NCBI GenBank assembly: GCA_964622545.1
Contig: CAZUQM010000002.1
Span: forward strand, 62,001-126,000
DNA length: 64,000 nucleotides
Direction: 5' to 3'
Source: JAFGLZ01 sp964622545
Lineage (GTDB): Bacteria > Planctomycetota > Phycisphaerae > UBA1845 > JAFGLZ01
Shown: in pieces, positions 54,845 to 63,076 of the stretch
How the letters are laid out: the number at the start of each line of letters is the position of its first letter
How positions within the stretch are numbered: position 1 is the stretch's first letter
Translations under genes and position numbers: made by a program
The notes under the pieces: model-generated
Databases searched by the model: none
The model's input: the letters and a program-made list of their open reading frames with translations, nothing else
What the model was told of the DNA's origin: nothing

Positions 54845-56266
54845 TCAGAACTGGAAGTAGATGAAGCGGCTCTCCGCATCGACACCGAAGACGATGATGG
54901 CGAAGACCACCGACGCATACACGACCCATCGCGTGAGCCAGAACCGTTTGGCCAGCAGATCCCGAATGACGAAACGCGTTTGAATGAGCTGAACGACGAA
55001 CAGAACGGCGATGCCGGCCGCGCCGAGGACTACGGAGGGGGCATTGATCCACGGTCCGCCATCCAGCTCGGGCAGCTTAGAGAAGATGTGGAAGGCCTCG
55101 GCAAGAGAGCGTGATCGGAAGAGCACGAAGCCCAGCACGATGAGGTGAAACGTCACCAGCGCTCGGACGGGGTTGACGACCCACAAGGGAACGCCGAGCC
55201 TCGCCCAGAACCGATCCCGCCACGGCTGCGTAAGCCACGATCCGCACATCAACACGCCGTGGTAGCCGCCCCAGAGGACGAAGGTCCAGTTGGCCCCGTG
55301 CCACAAGCCGCCGATCACCATCGTCAAGAAGAGATTGAGCAGCGTCCGCGCGGCGCCCTGACGGTTGCCCCCGAGCGGGATGTAGACGTAGTCCCTCAGC
55401 CAACTCGATAGGGAGATATGCCAGCGCCGCCAGTGATCGCGGATGGTCGTCGCGAAGTAAGGCAGGTCGAAGTTGCGCACCAGGTTGATGCCCAGGATGC
55501 GGGCCGAGCCGATCGCGATGTCCGTGTACCCGGAGAAATCGCAGTAGATCTGGACCGTGAAGAAGTAGGTGGCCAGAAGCAGCGTCGGACCCTCATGGTC
55601 ATAGACGTGGCCGTAGACGGCGTCCACGTACATGCCGAGGCGATCGGCCACCACCACCTTCTTGAACAACCCCCAGGCGATGAGCTGCATGCCGTCCCAG
55701 ATGCGGTCGGGACTGAAGCGGTGGCGCATGTGGAGCTGCGGCAAAAGCCTCTCGCCCCGCTCGATGGGCCCGGCCACCAACTGCGGGAAGAACGCCACGT
55801 ACAGCGCGTAGCGAAACGGATGCCGCTCCGGATCGATCCGCCCTCGGTAGACGTCCACCGAGTAACCGACCGCCTGCAACGTGTAGAACGAAATGCCGAC
55901 CGGCAAGAGCACGTCGAGGCGGGGAAGGTCTATCCCGAGCGACAGCAGGTCCGCCAGATCGCCGAACGACCGGCTGAAGAACCCCGCATACTTGAAGACG
56001 GCCAACAGACCGAGACTGCCGACCAACGCGACGCCGAGCAGGACCTTCCTGAGCGCCGCTCCACGATGCCGGCCCATGCCCAGGGCGCAACCGTAGTTGA
56101 CGACCGTGATGGCCAAGATCAGGGCCAGGTAATCCGCACGCCAACATGAGTAGAACACATAGCTGGCCAGCAGCAGGAGATAGAGCCTCGCCCGGCCGGG
56201 CAGCGCGAAGTAGATCGCGCTGACCGTGGTAAGAAAGATCAGATACAGCGTGGAGTTGAACAGCAT
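54845..56266 (-). CDS. MBOAT-family O-acyltransferase (AlgI/DltB-like)
   Basis: A 473-residue polytopic membrane protein of the MBOAT family. The catalytic histidine is in LWHGANWTFVLWGGYHG, and LPVGISFYTLQAVGY and PQLVAGPIERGERLLPQL are family blocks. Such proteins move acyl groups through the membrane, as in alginate or teichoic acid O-acylation. The gene lies 13 bp ahead of the SGNH-like partner on the same strand. The polysaccharide acceptor is unknown. Confidence 0.93.
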   Translation of the reverse strand: MLFNSTLYLIFLTTVSAIYFALPGRARLYLLLLASYVFYSCWRADYLALILAITVVNYGCALGMGRHRGAALRKVLLGVALVGSLGLLAVFKYAGFFSRSFGDLADLLSLGIDLPRLDVLLPVGISFYTLQAVGYSVDVYRGRIDPERHPFRYALYVAFFPQLVAGPIERGERLLPQLHMRHRFSPDRIWDGMQLIAWGLFKKVVVADRLGMYVDAVYGHVYDHEGPTLLLATYFFTVQIYCDFSGYTDIAIGSARILGINLVRNFDLPYFATTIRDHWRRWHISLSSWLRDYVYIPLGGNRQGAARTLLNLFLTMVIGGLWHGANWTFVLWGGYHGVLMCGSWLTQPWRDRFWARLGVPLWVVNPVRALVTFHLIVLGFVLFRSRSLAEAFHIFSKLPELDGGPWINAPSVVLGAAGIAVLFVVQLIQTRFVIRDLLAKRFWLTRWVVYASVVFAIIVFGVDAESRFIYFQF

Positions 56267-56723
56267 GGGCCCACGATCCCCGGTCGAACGCGTTGAGCCC
56301 GGGCGAACCGGACGCCACGCGCCCTACCGCCCCAAACGGCGCGCGGATCGAGCCGTCGGTTGCTGCTGCTTGTTGTCCGTTGTCTGTTCCCGTCATCCGG
56401 GGTGCTGGAAGCCCATAGCCCCCTCGGCCGCGCTATCCCCGTCCGCCACGGCCGATCACGATGACGGTTAAAACGATGTGCAACCCGCCCACCAGATTAG
56501 CGGGGCAAGACCTTAGGGTCAACGGACGACGGAGCCGACCGTGCGTGGCAACCCTGCCTGCTTCGAGGCAAGCCCGAGATCCTCTCCCGGCGTCGCCTTC
56601 GGCTGTACACCTCGGGCCAACCGTCTTAGAATGCCTCGCGGCGACAGACGGCGGACGCGCTCGCGCCCGGCATCGGTCTCGGACGCGTCACGGTCCGCCC
56701 ATCCACCAGAGGGAGGTGCACCG
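56267..56723. other. Intergenic, ~457 bp
   Basis: Contains a promoter-like pair (56604-56632). A short hairpin TGCCTGCTTCGAGGCA near 56558 has a perfect five-pair stem. No gene was found. Confidence 0.45.
56604..56632 (+). promoter_or_regulatory. Candidate promoter of the flavodoxin-like gene
   Basis: TGTACA (56604-56609) and TAGAAT (56627-56632) with 17 bp between. Transcription would begin near 56639, about 85 nt before the ATG at 56724. Confidence 0.5.
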
Positions 56724-57302
56724 ATGAAGCTGTTGGCCGTCAATGGCAGTCCCCGCGAGAAGGGCAACACGTCGCGCATGCTGCACCGTGTGTGCAAGCC
56801 GCTGGCCGATGCCGGCGTCGAGATCGAGAACGTCTACATGCACGGGCTCGACTTCGCCCAGTGCAAGGCCTGCTGCATCTGCATGAAGAAGAAGGACCGG
56901 CACTGCCACGGCTACAACGACGCCTGCAACGAGATCATCGACAAGGTCATCGCCTCGGACATCATCCTGCTGGGCTCGCCGGTCTACTTCGGCTCGGTCA
57001 CGGGTCAGATCAAGGCCTTCATGGACCGCGTCGGCTTCGTCAACCGGGTCAACGAGCCCTTCCTGCCACGCAAGATCGGCGCGGCCGTCACGCCGGCCCG
57101 CCGCGCGGGCGAGGTGCTCACCTTCGCCGAGCTGAATCTGTGGTTCCTGATCAACGGCATGATCGTGCCGGGCAGCAGCTACTGGAACGTGGGTCACGGC
57201 CTGAAGGAGGGCGACGTCGAGCAGGACAAAGAGGCCATGGAGACCTGCGACGAGCTGGCCAAGAACCTCCTATGGCTCGCCGAGCGCGTGTGCAAAGCCT
57301 GA
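56724..57302 (+). CDS. Flavodoxin-fold NADPH-dependent FMN reductase / iron-sulfur flavoprotein
   Basis: A 192-residue flavodoxin-like protein. The FMN-binding loop reads NGSPREKGNTSRML at the N-terminus, and the block LGSPVYFGSVTGQIKAFMDR binds the flavin ring. The cysteines CKACCICMKKKDRHC at about 51-65 match the iron-sulfur flavoprotein Isf cluster pattern. It likely transfers electrons between iron-sulfur and flavin partners. GAGGTGCACCG precedes the ATG at 56724. Neighbours are unrelated. Confidence 0.9.
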   Translation: MKLLAVNGSPREKGNTSRMLHRVCKPLADAGVEIENVYMHGLDFAQCKACCICMKKKDRHCHGYNDACNEIIDKVIASDIILLGSPVYFGSVTGQIKAFMDRVGFVNRVNEPFLPRKIGAAVTPARRAGEVLTFAELNLWFLINGMIVPGSSYWNVGHGLKEGDVEQDKEAMETCDELAKNLLWLAERVCKA

Positions 57303-57346
57303 GCGGTCCCCGGCCGACTCAGCTCTGCTATCGCAACCGAGTCGCG

Positions 57347-58051
57347 CTACTTGGTAGGAAGCTTATCGAGGTCGGCGTTGGCGCCGATCAGGACGAGGAT
57401 GTCACCGTCCTGGAGGGGTTCGTCCGGGTCGGCCGCGCTCATCCACTCCGACTGCGGCTTCCTGTCGGGCTCCGGCTGAGCCTCGTCGGCCGGCGCCGGC
57501 GAGCCGCTCGGACGCCGAATCGCCACCACGTTGAGGCGATACTTGGCGCGGAGTTCCAGTTTCCGAAGCGTCTTCCCGACAAACGACGCCGGCGCGGGCA
57601 CCTGCACCAGGCTGTGTTCGGCGTCGAGCTCGAAGAACTCCTCGAAGTGCGGCATCATGAGCTGATTCGACCACCGCTGGGCCGACTCGTACTCCGGGAA
57701 GACCACGTCATCGGCCCCGACCTGCTTCAGGATGCGACCGCGCGTCCCGCTCCCGGCACGGGCCACCACCCGCGGCACGCCGAGCTTCTTGAGCAGGGTC
57801 ACGGTCAGGACCGCGGCCTCGAAGTCGGTCCCGATGCCCACCACGGCGCAATCGACCTTGTCGATGCCCTGGGCCGTCAGGGCCTCCTCGTCGGTGCTGT
57901 CCATACACACCGCGAGCGTGACGTCGTCGCGGTGCTTCTGGACGATTTCGCCGTCGCTGTCGATGGCGATCACCTCCGCCCCGTCGCGACTGAGCAGCAA
58001 GGCGAGACGCTCCCCGAAACGACCCAGTCCTATGACGGCGAATTGCGGCAT
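57347..58051 (-). CDS. trkA: TrkA/KtrA regulatory subunit of potassium uptake
   Basis: A 234-residue cytoplasmic regulator. The Rossmann motif FAVIGLGRFGERLALLL binds NAD(H), ADP or ATP, and a TrkA_C domain follows from about residue 140, interrupted by an Ala/Pro-rich loop around 195. It gates the partner K+ channel encoded 4 bp upstream. KtrA-type size with one N and one C domain fits this. Assignment secure. Confidence 0.95.
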   Translation of the reverse strand: MPQFAVIGLGRFGERLALLLSRDGAEVIAIDSDGEIVQKHRDDVTLAVCMDSTDEEALTAQGIDKVDCAVVGIGTDFEAAVLTVTLLKKLGVPRVVARAGSGTRGRILKQVGADDVVFPEYESAQRWSNQLMMPHFEEFFELDAEHSLVQVPAPASFVGKTLRKLELRAKYRLNVVAIRRPSGSPAPADEAQPEPDRKPQSEWMSAADPDEPLQDGDILVLIGANADLDKLPTK

Positions 58052-58055
58052 GGCA

Positions 58056-59912
58056 TTATCCGATGACGACGCCCTCTTCCGGGTAGTGCACGCGACGAGA
58101 CGCGGGCCTGCCGGCCAGGGCGATCAAGATGGTGAGCGGGCCGAGCCTTCCCGCAAACATCGCCAGCATGATCACGCCCTTGCCGAAGGCTGTCAATTCG
58201 GGCGCGACCCCGCAGCTCAAACCGACCGTGCCGCACGCGCTGACCGACTCGAACATCAACTCGAGGAACCGGGCGTTCTCGCCGTCGCTGAACGTCAGCA
58301 GTAGGGCCGTCACCGCAATCAGCGCGAACATCAACAGCATCAGGGCACCGGCCCGGCGCACCAGCTCGGCCGGTATCGTCCGGCCGGCGAACTCCACCTC
58401 CTCGCGTCGACGGATCGTGGCCACTGCCCCAAGCAGGACCAGCGCGAACGTAACGGTCTTGACGCCGCCGGCGGTCGAGGCGGGGCTCCCTCCGATGAAC
58501 ATCAACAGCATGAGCGACATGTGGCTGGCCGGCGACAGGGCACTGATCGTCGTGGGCGTCGTGTTGAAGCCCGCCGTCCGCGCCGTCACCGACTGAAAGA
58601 CGGCGTGGAGCCCGCGCTGCGGCGAGGTCTCTCCGGCCATGATGGGCGGTCTCGGACGCAGCGACGCACGCAGGTCGGCCGGGTAGCGCGCGTTGTGCCG
58701 ACCCGGGGTCTCGAAGATCATCAGGAGGACCGCACCGAAAATGATCAGGACCCCCGTGGCCAGCAGCGTGATCTTGCTGTGGACGGTGAGCCGCCCGGGC
58801 CGGCCCGCGACCAGGCCGAGATCCCGACCACGCCCCTTCCGGGAGAGCCGCACCGCGATCCACTCGTAGATGTCGTGCAGAACGGGGAACCCCAGCCCGC
58901 CCAGCACGATGAGCGGCATCATCACGCCATAGACCTGCCAGCAGCCTCGGTAGGCCACGAGACTGTCGCTCTGCAGGCTGAACCCGGCGTTGCAGAACCC
59001 GCTGACGGCGTGAAAGACGCTGGTGAACGCGCGGAGATGCCACGGTTCGACCTCCGCCCACATGCCGTAAAGCAGGACCGCGCCGGCGGCCTCGAACGTG
59101 AACGTCGCGATCACGATGAAGCGAAGCATGCGGCCCACGTGCCCGACCGCTTCGGGCGCGATCACGTCCTTCATCATGAGCGATTCGTGCAGGCTGATCC
59201 GCCGACCCAGGAGCAAGCCGAAGAACGTGCCGAACACCATGATGCCCAGCCCGCCAAGCTGCATCAGGACCAGCACGACCGCCTTCCCGAACAGGGTGAG
59301 CTCGGTCTCGGTGTCGTACACGATCAGGCCGGTCACGCAGGTCGCGCTCACCGCCGTGAAGGCGCAGTTCAACACGTGCCGAGGCAGGCTCGTGGTCGGA
59401 CCGATCCGCTGCGGGCGTGTGGCACGCGGTAGCGCAAGCAGCGCCGTGCCGATCAGGATGACCAACAGGAAGGACGCGATCATCAGCCGCGTCGGATGGT
59501 GCCGCCTGGCCAACAGAACGTTCGCCAGCGACAGATGGTAGAGCAGTTCGGCGACTAGGACGACCTGGATGGTGATCACGTACAGGGCGCGTGGACGGTC
59601 GCCCCACTCCGACTCGATCAGCAGCGCCACCAGACCGAGTGCGATGACGCCGATCTCGAGCCAGCGCGATTTGAGATACGTCACCCGGTCGGCGGCAACG
59701 ACCAAGCCCCACGCACAGCGCGCCACGAACAGCGACACGGCCAGCACCTGTGTGGCGATCAACAGCCATCCGGGCAAGGGCACGCGCTCGGGCTCGAACC
59801 CGTATTCGACGGCGAGCGACGCGGCGGCCGCCACCGCCGTGATCCACAGTAGCGCGGTAAGCCCTTGCATGAGCCGATCGCGCCACAAGCTTTTCGGCAC
59901 GTCCATGGGCAT
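58056..59912 (-). CDS. trkH: TrkH/KtrB potassium channel subunit
   Basis: A 618-residue membrane protein. It has several selectivity-filter-like segments (VSATCVTGLIVYD, VSGFCNAGFSLQSD, TARTAGFNTT, SACGTVGLSCG), each with the expected glycine turn. It imports K+, driven by Na+ or H+, with TrkA. The start is unsure: 59912 or 59906, without a clear ribosome site, while the frame to 60176 is antisense to hisI. The two Trk genes form one operon. Confidence 0.94.
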   Translation of the reverse strand: MPMDVPKSLWRDRLMQGLTALLWITAVAAAASLAVEYGFEPERVPLPGWLLIATQVLAVSLFVARCAWGLVVAADRVTYLKSRWLEIGVIALGLVALLIESEWGDRPRALYVITIQVVLVAELLYHLSLANVLLARRHHPTRLMIASFLLVILIGTALLALPRATRPQRIGPTTSLPRHVLNCAFTAVSATCVTGLIVYDTETELTLFGKAVVLVLMQLGGLGIMVFGTFFGLLLGRRISLHESLMMKDVIAPEAVGHVGRMLRFIVIATFTFEAAGAVLLYGMWAEVEPWHLRAFTSVFHAVSGFCNAGFSLQSDSLVAYRGCWQVYGVMMPLIVLGGLGFPVLHDIYEWIAVRLSRKGRGRDLGLVAGRPGRLTVHSKITLLATGVLIIFGAVLLMIFETPGRHNARYPADLRASLRPRPPIMAGETSPQRGLHAVFQSVTARTAGFNTTPTTISALSPASHMSLMLLMFIGGSPASTAGGVKTVTFALVLLGAVATIRRREEVEFAGRTIPAELVRRAGALMLLMFALIAVTALLLTFSDGENARFLELMFESVSACGTVGLSCGVAPELTAFGKGVIMLAMFAGRLGPLTILIALAGRPASRRVHYPEEGVVIG

Positions 59913-60018
59913 GGGGAAGCAGTATACCCCGGACGTCGGTCCCGTGCGCGGTGGGCGCGCCCCGTCGCCGAACCGCGATCCGTGAGGGGCGACAGCGTCT
60001 AACCAGGACCGACGTCGC

Positions 60019-60405
60019 CTATCCCTTCTTGCCGTAGACCTCGTCGGGATCGAATTGCTTTTCAGCCACCACGTGCCAGGCGTCGTTCTCGAGCCGGCGA
60101 TAGAAGCAGTTGTGGTAGCCTTCGTGGCAGGCCGCGCCGTGCTGCTTAACGCGGATGACCAGCGTGTCGGCGTCACAGTCGGTGAAGACGGCGACCACGT
60201 CCTGGGTGTGGCCCGAGCTCTCGCCCTTCATCCAGTACTTCTGCCGGCTGCGCGACCAGAAGTGGGTCTTGCCGGTCTGGATCGTCTCGGTCAAGCTCGC
60301 CCGGTTCATGTAGGCCATCATCAACACTTCGTTGGTTTCGTCGTCCTGGATGATCGCGGGGATCAGGCCGTTGGCGTCGTATTTCAGCTCGTCGAGGGCG
60401 GACAT
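60019..60405 (-). CDS. hisI: Phosphoribosyl-AMP cyclohydrolase
   Basis: Third step of histidine synthesis. The 128-residue single-domain enzyme carries WSRSRQKYWMKGESSGH and the zinc-binding segment TDCDADT, with a final CHEGYHNCFYR. It lacks the HisE pyrophosphohydrolase domain seen in fusions. It follows hisA by 94 bp in the same orientation. Assignment secure. Confidence 0.97.
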   Translation of the reverse strand: MSALDELKYDANGLIPAIIQDDETNEVLMMAYMNRASLTETIQTGKTHFWSRSRQKYWMKGESSGHTQDVVAVFTDCDADTLVIRVKQHGAACHEGYHNCFYRRLENDAWHVVAEKQFDPDEVYGKKG

Positions 60406-60499
60406 CGGTGAGTCTCTCCGGTCAGGTTCATCTCGCGCGAGGCGAGGTTGCGTCTCATGGAATCCTCTACGTCAGGGGGCACTCCCGGGTTCGCGGGGC

Positions 60500-61225
60500 T
60501 TAACCGGCCGCGGCGATCCGGATGGCCTCGGCCAGGTCGATCTGACCCTCATAGATGGCGCGGCCGACGATCATGCCCGCCAGCGGCTGCTTCGTCAGCC
60601 GGCGGACGTCGTCGAGGTCGGTCACGCCGCCCGAGGCGATGACGTCGAGCCTCGTGCTACGGGCCAGCTCGCCGACCGCCTCGATGTTCGGCCCGAGCAG
60701 CATGCCGTCCCGCCCGATGTCGGTGTAGATGATGGCCGCCAGGGGCCAGCTATCCACCTTGCGCGCCACGTCGACGGCCAGCACATCCGTCTGCTCCGTC
60801 CACCCCTCGACGGCCAGGTGCCCCTCCCGGGCGTCCAGCCCGAGGATGATCTTGTCGTGGTGCTCGGGCTTGTGAACCAGCGTGTCGAACCACGCCCACT
60901 CGCGCAGCGCCTGCGTGCCGATGACGGTCCGCCTGACGCCCACGTCCAGCAAGGTCTGCACCGTCTGCTCGTCGCGGATCCCACCGCCGACCTCCACCTC
61001 CAGCCCGGTCTGTTCCACGATGGCCTGGATGGTGGTCAAATTGTTCATGCGGCCTTCGCGCGCGCCGTCCAGGTCGACGACGTGGACCCACCTGGCGCCA
61101 GCCTGCTCGAACTGCTTGGCCTGGTCGATGGGATCGGCTTCGTAGTTGATCTGACGGGTGTAGTCACCCTGCACCAGCCGAACGCACTTGCCGGAACGCA
61201 GATCAATCGCGGGTATCAAGTCCAT
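60500..61225 (-). CDS. hisA: ProFAR isomerase HisA
   Basis: Converts ProFAR to PRFAR. A 241-residue TIM barrel whose first strand reads LIPAIDLRSGKCVRL with the catalytic Asp, and VGGGIRDEQTVQTLLD supplies the phosphate-binding loop. The second catalytic Asp is in VIYTDIGRDGML. It lies 51 bp after hisH and 94 bp before hisI, so these three genes form a partial his operon. Confidence 0.97.
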   Translation of the reverse strand: MDLIPAIDLRSGKCVRLVQGDYTRQINYEADPIDQAKQFEQAGARWVHVVDLDGAREGRMNNLTTIQAIVEQTGLEVEVGGGIRDEQTVQTLLDVGVRRTVIGTQALREWAWFDTLVHKPEHHDKIILGLDAREGHLAVEGWTEQTDVLAVDVARKVDSWPLAAIIYTDIGRDGMLLGPNIEAVGELARSTRLDVIASGGVTDLDDVRRLTKQPLAGMIVGRAIYEGQIDLAEAIRIAAAG

Positions 61226-61276
61226 CTCGTAAGCTTCCTATCTGGTCCGTCGGGGCCCCGGACGGGCGCCCCTCTA

Positions 61277-61897
61277 TCATAGCCTGCTGAAGTTCTCCAG
61301 AATGCAGAGCCCGTGTCGCTGGGACTTCTCCGGATGGAACTGCGTGGCGAACAGGTTGTCCCGCCAGACCATCGCCACGAACTCGACGCCGTAGTCCGAC
61401 CGAGCGACCCGTACATCGGCCTCGATCGGTTGCACGTGGTACGAATGCACGAAGTAGAAATGCGTGCCCTGATCCAGGCCGTTCAGGATCGGGCAGGACT
61501 CGTCCCACCAGAGCTGGTTCCACCCCATGTGGGGAATCTTCAGGCCCCGAGCGGCCGGAAGACCGTCGAAGTCGAACCGGACCACCTTGCCGGGCACAAT
61601 GCCGAGGCCCGTGTACTCGCCGTCCTCGTAGCTCACGTCGAACAGCAACTGCAGCCCGAGGCAGATGCCCAGGAAGGGCCGACCCGATTCGATCGCTCGC
61701 ACCACGGGCTCGACCAGCCCTTGCCTGCGCATGTGCTCGATCGCATCGGCGAACGCGCCCACACCCGGCAGGACCACCTTGGCGGCCCGATCAATCTCCT
61801 CGGCGCTGCTGACGATGCGCGCATCCGCCCCGACACGCTCAAAGCCTTTCTGAACGCTCCGCAGGTTGCCCATGCCGTAGTCAACGATTGCAATCAC
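61277..61897 (-). CDS. hisH: Imidazole glycerol-phosphate synthase subunit HisH
   Basis: Glutaminase subunit that supplies ammonia to HisF. A 206-residue class I glutamine amidotransferase with the nucleophile Cys in LGICLGLQLLFD and His/Glu in FHPEKSQRHG. It begins at a GTG (61897), since MIAIVDYGMGN is the family N-terminus. No hisF is within the window; it may be elsewhere. Confidence 0.97.
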   Translation of the reverse strand: MIAIVDYGMGNLRSVQKGFERVGADARIVSSAEEIDRAAKVVLPGVGAFADAIEHMRRQGLVEPVVRAIESGRPFLGICLGLQLLFDVSYEDGEYTGLGIVPGKVVRFDFDGLPAARGLKIPHMGWNQLWWDESCPILNGLDQGTHFYFVHSYHVQPIEADVRVARSDYGVEFVAMVWRDNLFATQFHPEKSQRHGLCILENFSRL

Positions 61898-61944
61898 AAC
61901 ACACCACCGGCATGAGCACCGATCCGATCAGGCATCACTCTCAT

Positions 61945-62598
61945 CTAACGACTGGGTTCCGGACCGACGTAGATATCGACGCGTCGGTTCTTGGCCTTGT
62001 TTGCCGCGCTCGTGTTGGGCACCAGCGGGTCGTAGGGCCCCGCCCCGGCCGCGAGCAGTTGCGCATTCTCGACGCCCTTGGAGGCCAGATACCGCACGAC
62101 GGCCATGGAACGTTGGCAGCTCAACTCAAGGTTATCCTGCCACTTGGTCTTACGGATCGGGTCGTTGTCGGTATGCCCGATGACGTAGACGTGCTTGTCG
62201 GCGTAATCGGCCTTGATCCTGGCCGCGATCGCGTCGAGTTGGGACTTGGCCTTACTCGATAGCTCCGGCTTGTTGACCCGCCCCAGGTCCGTGGTGCTCA
62301 AGGCCCCGATGAACTCGAGCATCGGGGTCGGCGCGGGCGGAGGGGTCGGCGGGGCCTGCTTGGCCTGGGCCAGCTCGGTCTGGAGCTGGGCATTGCGCTG
62401 CTCGAGCTCGCTGGCCCGCGCCTGAGCGACGTCGCGCGCCTCCGAGGCCGCCAGCAACTGGTCACCGAGGGCCTGCTTCTCCTCTTCCAGCTGGGCGATC
62501 TTCTTCTTGGGATCTTCGCACCCTGTGGACAGGGCAACGGCGCAAAGAACACTGCCATAGAACCCTGCGCTCCAAACGGCGTGAATCATCCGACGCAT
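61945..62598 (-). CDS. OmpA-like lipoprotein with coiled coil
   Basis: A 217-residue lipoprotein. The signal peptide ends at VALSTGC (Cys at about residue 25). A coiled-coil stretch (EEEKQALGDQLLAASEARD) and a Pro-rich hinge lead to a C-terminal OmpA domain (VYVIGHTDNDPIRK and SCQRSMAVVRYLASKG), which binds peptidoglycan. It should tether the outer envelope to the wall. GGAGG lies 7 nt before the ATG at 62598. It is a typical Lpp/Pal-like design. Confidence 0.92.
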   Translation of the reverse strand: MRRMIHAVWSAGFYGSVLCAVALSTGCEDPKKKIAQLEEEKQALGDQLLAASEARDVAQARASELEQRNAQLQTELAQAKQAPPTPPPAPTPMLEFIGALSTTDLGRVNKPELSSKAKSQLDAIAARIKADYADKHVYVIGHTDNDPIRKTKWQDNLELSCQRSMAVVRYLASKGVENAQLLAAGAGPYDPLVPNTSAANKAKNRRVDIYVGPEPSR

Positions 62599-62680
62599 GA
62601 GTAGACCTCCCGTCGACTGCGACACCCTTCGAATCCGTCCGATCTCACCGTGGCACGGCAGGCCGCCGTGGATAACCCGC

Positions 62681-63058
62681 CTAGTCCTCGTCGGACGTCT
62701 CGGCAGGCTGTTCGACGACCTGCTTGAGCTTCTGATCGATGCGGTTCTCCGTCTCGCGAAGCATCCGCTCGCGCTCGCGATGCTTGCGATCCTCGAGTTC
62801 CTTGGCCCGGAGACCACGGACCTCGCGTAGCTCTCGCAGCACGCGCCGCACCCGCAACAAGACCCAGACGATCACCGCCGCGGATACGCCGCTCACCAGC
62901 ATGACCCACAGCACGTTCGTCTGTGGAAACCGGTGGAAGAACCACACGTCGACCTTGTGGTTGCGGTTCATCACGATCACGAGAAGGACCGCGCCCGCAA
63001 ACGCAACCATCAAGGTTAGCTTAGCGTACGTCTTGAACTGACGAAGTGCAAGTCCCAT
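62681..63058 (-). CDS. Small two-helix membrane protein, LapA-like
   Basis: A 125-residue protein with two membrane helices at about residues 13-32 and 45-67, followed by a basic coiled coil of about 50 residues (RELREVRGLRAKELEDR). This resembles LapA/DUF1049-type proteins, which sit in the inner membrane. It has no signal peptidase site. It lies 18 bp after the prepilin peptidase gene, but shares no clear pathway with it. Confidence 0.75.
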   Translation of the reverse strand: MGLALRQFKTYAKLTLMVAFAGAVLLVIVMNRNHKVDVWFFHRFPQTNVLWVMLVSGVSAAVIVWVLLRVRRVLRELREVRGLRAKELEDRKHRERERMLRETENRIDQKLKQVVEQPAETSDED

Positions 63059-63076
63059 TCGACCAATTGCTTCCGA

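Noticed and set aside
58030..59886. 618-residue ORF in the same strand as trkH but another frame
   Set aside because: Shadow of trkH: Arg/Ala-rich with no membrane helices, while the trkH frame has clear channel motifs.
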